NCBI GenBank assembly: GCA_009929055.1
Contig: SABI01000021.1
Location: forward strand, 1 to 18,980
Reading direction: 5' to 3'
From: Spirochaetia bacterium
GTDB taxonomy: Bacteria > Spirochaetota > Spirochaetia > Sphaerochaetales > Sphaerochaetaceae
Length of the DNA: 18,980 nucleotides
Shown piece by piece: positions 14,998 through 18,980 of this stretch. How positions within the stretch are numbered: position 1 is the first letter of the stretch; the number at the start of each line of letters is the position of its first letter. A program made the translations under genes and the position numbers. The notes under the pieces were generated by a model. The model had not been told where the DNA came from and ran no database searches. It was given only the letters and a program-made list of their open reading frames with translations.

Positions 14998-17900
14998 GGG
15001 TGATAACAGTATTCTCTTTAACAAAAAGTGAATTCTTTTCCTTTTCTAAAACTTCATTCCCAGAAATAACAACACATGACTTCTGCTTTTTCAAACTCTC
15101 TAGCATAGAAGAAGCTGCAATTTTCATATCTAAAGAAGTTGTCTCTAAAATATAATTTCGTCTTGTCTCTCTAAAAGCATCACTTATATGATAAAGAGAT
15201 CTTCTAAAAGCAATCATCCCAGCACTTTGCGGATAAGAAGGGCGTAATTCTCTACTAATTATTGTAATAATTGCAAGATCAACAATGTCTTGCTCGATCC
15301 CCTCTTTTTCAACGATCTCCAAAGCCTTCATAAAATCATCAAGGGTACCTTGGATTCTTGGATCTCTATAACTCATAAAAGAACAGAGTCTTTCAAGCAT
15401 ATCGACACTACCCGAAACTCCATATGCTCCACCAACGCCCCTCACCATCTCCCATAGATGATTAGTAGTTAAGATATACATGAGGAGACTTTGGTGAGCC
15501 TGTAAGGGCTCCGCTGGAGAGGCTGAAGGGAAAACAATTGAACTGTAGCTTACTGAAGAAGGAATTTGATATAACTCATTAATGATAAAATCGTCACTTG
15601 TTACTTTGTTTTCAAATCCTTTTGAATCTTCTTGTTGAAGAAGATGAGGAATTTTATTGATAAAATCAGAGGTATGACTTTTAACTTCTTCGCTATCATC
15701 AGAAGAACAAAGAAGGTGAAGTTGTATGCGGGAACTCTCAATGAGGGTATGTAATAATATAGAGAGCTCATTTCCAATTTCAGCAAGCTTTGTTTGATCA
15801 TCACAATCAATCTGTTTTAAGAATTCCCACTGGTCTAATCCATTATATTTCTCATTTATTGCTAACAGAGAGGAGAAATAACTTGATGCCCTTTGAGAGG
15901 CAAACATATGGGCAGAGGAACCTACATTAGACTCAAAGTCAGAGGTAATATCTTGTATTACTGCATAGACTCTTTCAACATCATCAACTTTAGCTTGAGT
16001 GAGTATCAAATGAAGAACTTCGAGAGCTGCTTTATATTCTCTTTTAAGTGCTTTCATCCGAAAGCTAAGGGCAATCACCCCTTCTTCTCCTTGATTCAAT
16101 GATGAACCTGTTTCAATAAAGAAGTGGAGTCCTCCCGTATGCTTTCTTACCTTCTTAGCAACTTCACTATAGCTAAATGCTCCATAGCCCACCATGTGGA
16201 GCATTCGAGTTAATATAGGGATGAGCATTTGTTGTTTTTCACTCAGTGAAGCTAAAGAGATCATCCCATCAAGGTAGATAATTCCATTACTTTCCATGTG
16301 TTGAATAGCAAGGGGAATACTATCGATTACAAAGAACTGTTGAACGTATGTTTTAATAGGTTCATTCACATCTTCTTTTACTAATCGTGGAATAGTAGCT
16401 AACGCTTCAGGGGTATCTTTTTGCTGTTCAAACAAATCAAATTCTTCATTTTGTTTTTTTAATAACTCAAGCCCATCTTTCCCTGCTTGCTCCTTAATCT
16501 CTTCAAGTCTCAGATTAATAGATCGTTGCAATTTATTTTGATACTCTTTTTCACCTTTCACGATAAGGATACAAAGGTGAGGATTTTTTAATAAGTAAGT
16601 ATCAATCCATTGTTCAAAATAGCCTAAACCCTCTGGATGATCTTTTTTTGCAAATAGGTATTCCTTATCCCTGCTACTAGTAGATATCTTTTCTTTTAAG
16701 CGATTCAAGGCATCAGTAATTCGAAGAGATATATGTGGTGGGTTATCTTGTAACCACCCCCTTACTATTCGGCTCATTGCCCGTAATCCCATAGGAGAGG
16801 ACCCTGATATCTCTTGTAATAAAAACTCTTGATGTTTAAGGGCATTTTCTATCAAAGAGGGATCTATCCCCTCTTTTATTATCTCTTTAAGGGTCGTAAA
16901 AATCAGATCACGAGCTTTATCTGCATCCGCTGGGTCTATTCCTTTAAACCCTACAGTAAAGGGCATTTGTCGAAAACTTGTATCCATCCCCGAAACTTGT
17001 GAAATATCTTTAGATAATTTTGAGTCAATAATTGCTTTATATAATGGGGCGCCTGGGTTCCCTAAAAGGATATCTGTAAGAACTGTCAATGTTATTACTT
17101 CAAGAGGATCTTCAACCAAGGTTGTTGCCCAATTTAAGGTAACAGAGGCATTTCTTTTCTTTGTAGCATCTTCAAGGGTGGGAGCATAGGCGACAATTTC
17201 TTTACTTTTTTTCCAACTAGCCGCTATGGGTGAAGCAGGACAACTCATTTTTTGTGAGTAATCAGAAAGATACATCTCATCAAGATATTCAAGTTGCTCA
17301 AGAACATGTTGGTTCCCATATAAAAAAAGGCGACAGTTACTAGGATGGTAGTAGGTAGAATAATATCCTAGGAATTTGTTGTAATTAAGAAGAATTATAC
17401 TTTCAGGGTCTCCCCCGGACTCATAGAAATAAGGGGTGTCACTATAAAGGGATCTAATACTTGCCCTCGAGACGATAGAATCGTGGTCACTCAGTTCCCC
17501 TAACATTTCATTAAAGACAACTCCATCGAAATGAAGTGAGCCATCTTCATCTACAACAGTACGTATCCCCTCTTGCCTAAAGGTATTCTCACGCAATAGT
17601 GGGTTAAAGACTGCATCGGCATATACTTTAAAGAGATTTTGGAAATCTTTTTCTACAGGAGAAGCTGCTGGGTACGCTGTGTAATCAGGGTACGTCATCG
17701 CGTTCATAAAAGTCTGAGCACTCCCTTTTAACAGAGACATAAAGGGGTCCTTAAGGGGATATCTCTTTGAACCAGCAAGGACACTATGTTCAATGATGTG
17801 AGCTGTGCCACAATCATCTTGGGGGGGTGTTTTAAATATAAAGGAGAAGAAGTTTTCTTTATCATCATTAGCAATATAATAAACACTCATTCCAGTAATT

Positions 17901-18028
17901 CTATGACGATACAAGTAACCATACCCATGATAATCATCTAATACATCAACTGATTCTAGAATAAACCCAAAATACTCATCTCCTGGTGTTTGTTGCAATT
18001 CTTTATGATCTGCCATTTCCTTCACCAT
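14987..18028 (-). CDS. M16C zinc metallopeptidase, PreP/Cym1-like
   Basis: This 1013-residue oligopeptidase probably degrades free peptides inside a closed chamber. The inverted zinc motif is HIIEH (77-81: ligands H77 and H81, base E80), and the distal ligand is E174 in VVFNEMLGE. The C-terminal half carries the substrate-binding R863 and Y869 in VRGVGGAYG, as in plant PreP. A charged helical segment near 515-560 is the likely hinge between the two halves. There is no signal peptide, so it is cytoplasmic. The start is ambiguous: AGGAGG (18031-18036) is only two bases from ATG 18028 but five from the in-frame GTG at 18025, and another ATG follows at 18016. The gene ends 11 nt inside the convergent hydrogenase-like gene and diverges from nfo. 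Confidence 0.94.
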   Translation of the reverse strand: MVKEMADHKELQQTPGDEYFGFILESVDVLDDYHGYGYLYRHRITGMSVYYIANDDKENFFSFIFKTPPQDDCGTAHIIEHSVLAGSKRYPLKDPFMSLLKGSAQTFMNAMTYPDYTAYPAASPVEKDFQNLFKVYADAVFNPLLRENTFRQEGIRTVVDEDGSLHFDGVVFNEMLGELSDHDSIVSRASIRSLYSDTPYFYESGGDPESIILLNYNKFLGYYSTYYHPSNCRLFLYGNQHVLEQLEYLDEMYLSDYSQKMSCPASPIAASWKKSKEIVAYAPTLEDATKKRNASVTLNWATTLVEDPLEVITLTVLTDILLGNPGAPLYKAIIDSKLSKDISQVSGMDTSFRQMPFTVGFKGIDPADADKARDLIFTTLKEIIKEGIDPSLIENALKHQEFLLQEISGSSPMGLRAMSRIVRGWLQDNPPHISLRITDALNRLKEKISTSSRDKEYLFAKKDHPEGLGYFEQWIDTYLLKNPHLCILIVKGEKEYQNKLQRSINLRLEEIKEQAGKDGLELLKKQNEEFDLFEQQKDTPEALATIPRLVKEDVNEPIKTYVQQFFVIDSIPLAIQHMESNGIIYLDGMISLASLSEKQQMLIPILTRMLHMVGYGAFSYSEVAKKVRKHTGGLHFFIETGSSLNQGEEGVIALSFRMKALKREYKAALEVLHLILTQAKVDDVERVYAVIQDITSDFESNVGSSAHMFASQRASSYFSSLLAINEKYNGLDQWEFLKQIDCDDQTKLAEIGNELSILLHTLIESSRIQLHLLCSSDDSEEVKSHTSDFINKIPHLLQQEDSKGFENKVTSDDFIINELYQIPSSVSYSSIVFPSASPAEPLQAHQSLLMYILTTNHLWEMVRGVGGAYGVSGSVDMLERLCSFMSYRDPRIQGTLDDFMKALEIVEKEGIEQDIVDLAIITIISRELRPSYPQSAGMIAFRRSLYHISDAFRETRRNYILETTSLDMKIAASSMLESLKKQKSCVVISGNEVLEKEKNSLFVKENTVITLNL

Positions 18029-18030
18029 CG

Positions 18031-18036
18031 CCTCCT
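18031..18036 (-). promoter_or_regulatory. Perfect Shine-Dalgarno that makes the M16 peptidase start ambiguous
   Basis: AGGAGG on the minus strand lies two bases before ATG 18028, too close for good initiation, and five bases before the in-frame GTG at 18025. Initiation at the GTG would shorten the protein by one residue. Confidence 0.55.
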
Positions 18037-18043
18037 GTGATAT

Positions 18044-18077
18044 GACTCACTGCATGAACTTAACACGAGGGTGAGTC
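18044..18077. repeat. GACTCAC / GTGAGTC inverted repeat in the nfo-peptidase intergenic region
   Basis: GACTCAC at 18044-18050 and GTGAGTC at 18071-18077 are perfect 7-bp inverted arms with a 20-bp spacer. They flank the candidate leftward -10 box (18058-18063) and end just before the shared -35 element. This could be an operator for a dimeric regulator. Confidence 0.4.
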
Positions 18078-18086
18078 GATTGACAA
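18058..18086 (-). promoter_or_regulatory. Candidate promoter of the M16 peptidase gene
   Basis: On the minus strand TTGTCA (18086-18081) and TTAAGT (18063-18058) are separated by 17 bp, a sigma-70-like arrangement with a good -35 and a moderate -10. The predicted start near 18051 would leave a leader of about 23 nt. Confidence 0.5.
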
Positions 18087-18108
18087 CCCTTTTGCAATTG
18101 CCTATCTT
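18080..18108 (+). promoter_or_regulatory. Promoter of nfo
   Basis: A perfect -35 TTGACA (18080-18085) is separated by exactly 17 bp from TATCTT (18103-18108), which matches the -10 consensus at four positions. The transcript would start near 18115, giving a leader of about 17 nt that holds AAGGAG at 18121-18126. Confidence 0.7.
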
Positions 18109-18131
18109 TTTATTACAAGAAAGGAGTTGGT

Positions 18132-18977
18132 ATGTATTATATTGGAGCACATGTGAGCGCGTCTGGTGGAATTCACTTAGCTATAGAAAGAGCACTCGAG
18201 ATAGGAGCAAATGCTGTAGCCCTTTTTACAAAGAATCAAAAACAGTGGAAAGCCCCCCCTTTAACAGAAGAGAACATTAGCCTCTTTAAGGAAGCAATGA
18301 TTAAAGCAAATTTTAGTGCCCCTCAGGTGCTCACTCACGATAGTTACCTTATTAATCTAGGGAACGCAGATAATGAGAAACGGGAAATTAGTACTAATGC
18401 TTTTATCGATGAAATGAAAAGAGTTCAGCTCCTTGGACTCGATAGATTAAATTTTCACCCTGGTGCTCACTTAAAACAAATTGATGAAACAACCTCTATG
18501 AACTATATTGCCCAAGCTATTGATGAAGCGCTACAAGAGACCGAAGGGGTCTACGCAGTTATTGAAACGACAGCTGGACAAGGGTCTGCTTTGGGAAGAT
18601 CATTTGAAGAAATTGCTTACATCATAGATAAAATGGTATTAAAAGATAGAGTGGGTGTCTGTATCGACACCTGCCACATTTTTGCAGCAGGATATGATAT
18701 TAGAAATGAAGAGGGCTTTAATCAGATGATACAGAGGTACGATTCCCTCATAGGGTTCGACAAGCTGATGGGTATGCACCTTAATGATGCAAAAAGTGAA
18801 TATAATTCAAAAGTAGACCGTCACGCCCCTTTGGGAGATGGAAACATTGGCCTTTATCCATTTACACGAATCATGAGTGATAAGAGATTTACAAATATCC
18901 CCCTTATCCTTGAAACACCAGCGCCAGAAAGGTGGAGTGAAGAGATTGCTCTTCTTCGTAGTTATGAAACACTCTAA
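18132..18977 (+). CDS. nfo: Endonuclease IV (AP endonuclease)
   Basis: This trinuclear-zinc enzyme cuts DNA 5' to abasic sites and is a core step of base-excision repair. It has 281 residues, close to the E. coli enzyme. All nine zinc ligands fall at the same numbers as in E. coli Nfo: H69, H109, E145, D179, H182, H216, D229, H231 and E261. Recognisable blocks are GAHVSASGG, FHPGAH, IETTAGQG, CIDTCHIFAAGYD, HLNDAK, DRHAPLGDGNIG and LILETP. AAGGAG ends five bases before the ATG. The gene is complete, with TAA at 18975-18977. It has its own promoter and is not part of the operon that carries the uracil-DNA glycosylase, although the two enzymes act in sequence on uracil damage. Confidence 0.98.
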   Translation: MYYIGAHVSASGGIHLAIERALEIGANAVALFTKNQKQWKAPPLTEENISLFKEAMIKANFSAPQVLTHDSYLINLGNADNEKREISTNAFIDEMKRVQLLGLDRLNFHPGAHLKQIDETTSMNYIAQAIDEALQETEGVYAVIETTAGQGSALGRSFEEIAYIIDKMVLKDRVGVCIDTCHIFAAGYDIRNEEGFNQMIQRYDSLIGFDKLMGMHLNDAKSEYNSKVDRHAPLGDGNIGLYPFTRIMSDKRFTNIPLILETPAPERWSEEIALLRSYETL

Positions 18978-18980
18978 ATT

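Overview
The window is a gene-dense, low-G+C (by eye) bacterial chromosome segment with no RNA gene, mobile element or CRISPR array that I can recognise. The outer-membrane patatin/beta-barrel protein indicates a diderm. The order cdaA-ybbR-acpS-truA-(udg)-priA resembles, from memory, the spirochaete arrangement seen in Borreliella. The isolated DRTGG / RsbW-like kinase / hydrogenase-like Fe-S cluster also fits an anaerobic, fermentative spirochaete. I place it in Spirochaetota with moderate confidence and no finer.

Region 1 (1-12746, minus strand) is one long run of 13 co-directional genes read from right to left: glpK, cdaA, ybbR-like, acpS, truA, family-4 uracil-DNA glycosylase, priA, def, fmt, patatin/BamA-like phospholipase, TIGR01212-type radical SAM, VanZ-like, and class I fumarase alpha (cut by the window edge). 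Nine of the twelve junctions overlap, mostly as GTGA, ATGA or TGATG stop-start fusions, and the largest gap is 31 nt. This looks like a translationally coupled operon joining glycerol entry, c-di-AMP synthesis, acyl-carrier activation, tRNA modification, DNA repair and restart, and N-terminal Met processing. Several genes use GTG or TTG starts placed by their Shine-Dalgarno sequence.

Region 2 (12747-12869) is a divergent promoter region. It has an extended -10 promoter for the rightward genes, preceded by two TTGAGA repeats 11 bp apart.

Region 3 (12870-14997, plus strand) is a compact three-gene operon: a DRTGG-domain protein, an RsbW-like ATP-binding protein, and a 447-residue Fe-S protein with a degenerate [FeFe]-hydrogenase core. 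The core keeps the four cysteine ligands of the H-cluster cubane but has lost two proton-relay residues. No catalytic hydrogenase, NuoE/NuoF or maturase gene is adjacent. I read it as a possible redox- or H2-sensing signalling unit, and it is the most interesting part of the window.

Region 4 (14987-18977) holds a large cytoplasmic M16C (PreP-like) metallopeptidase on the minus strand, whose 3' end overlaps the hydrogenase-like gene by 11 nt, and a divergent endonuclease IV gene (nfo). Their two candidate promoters share a single -35 element.
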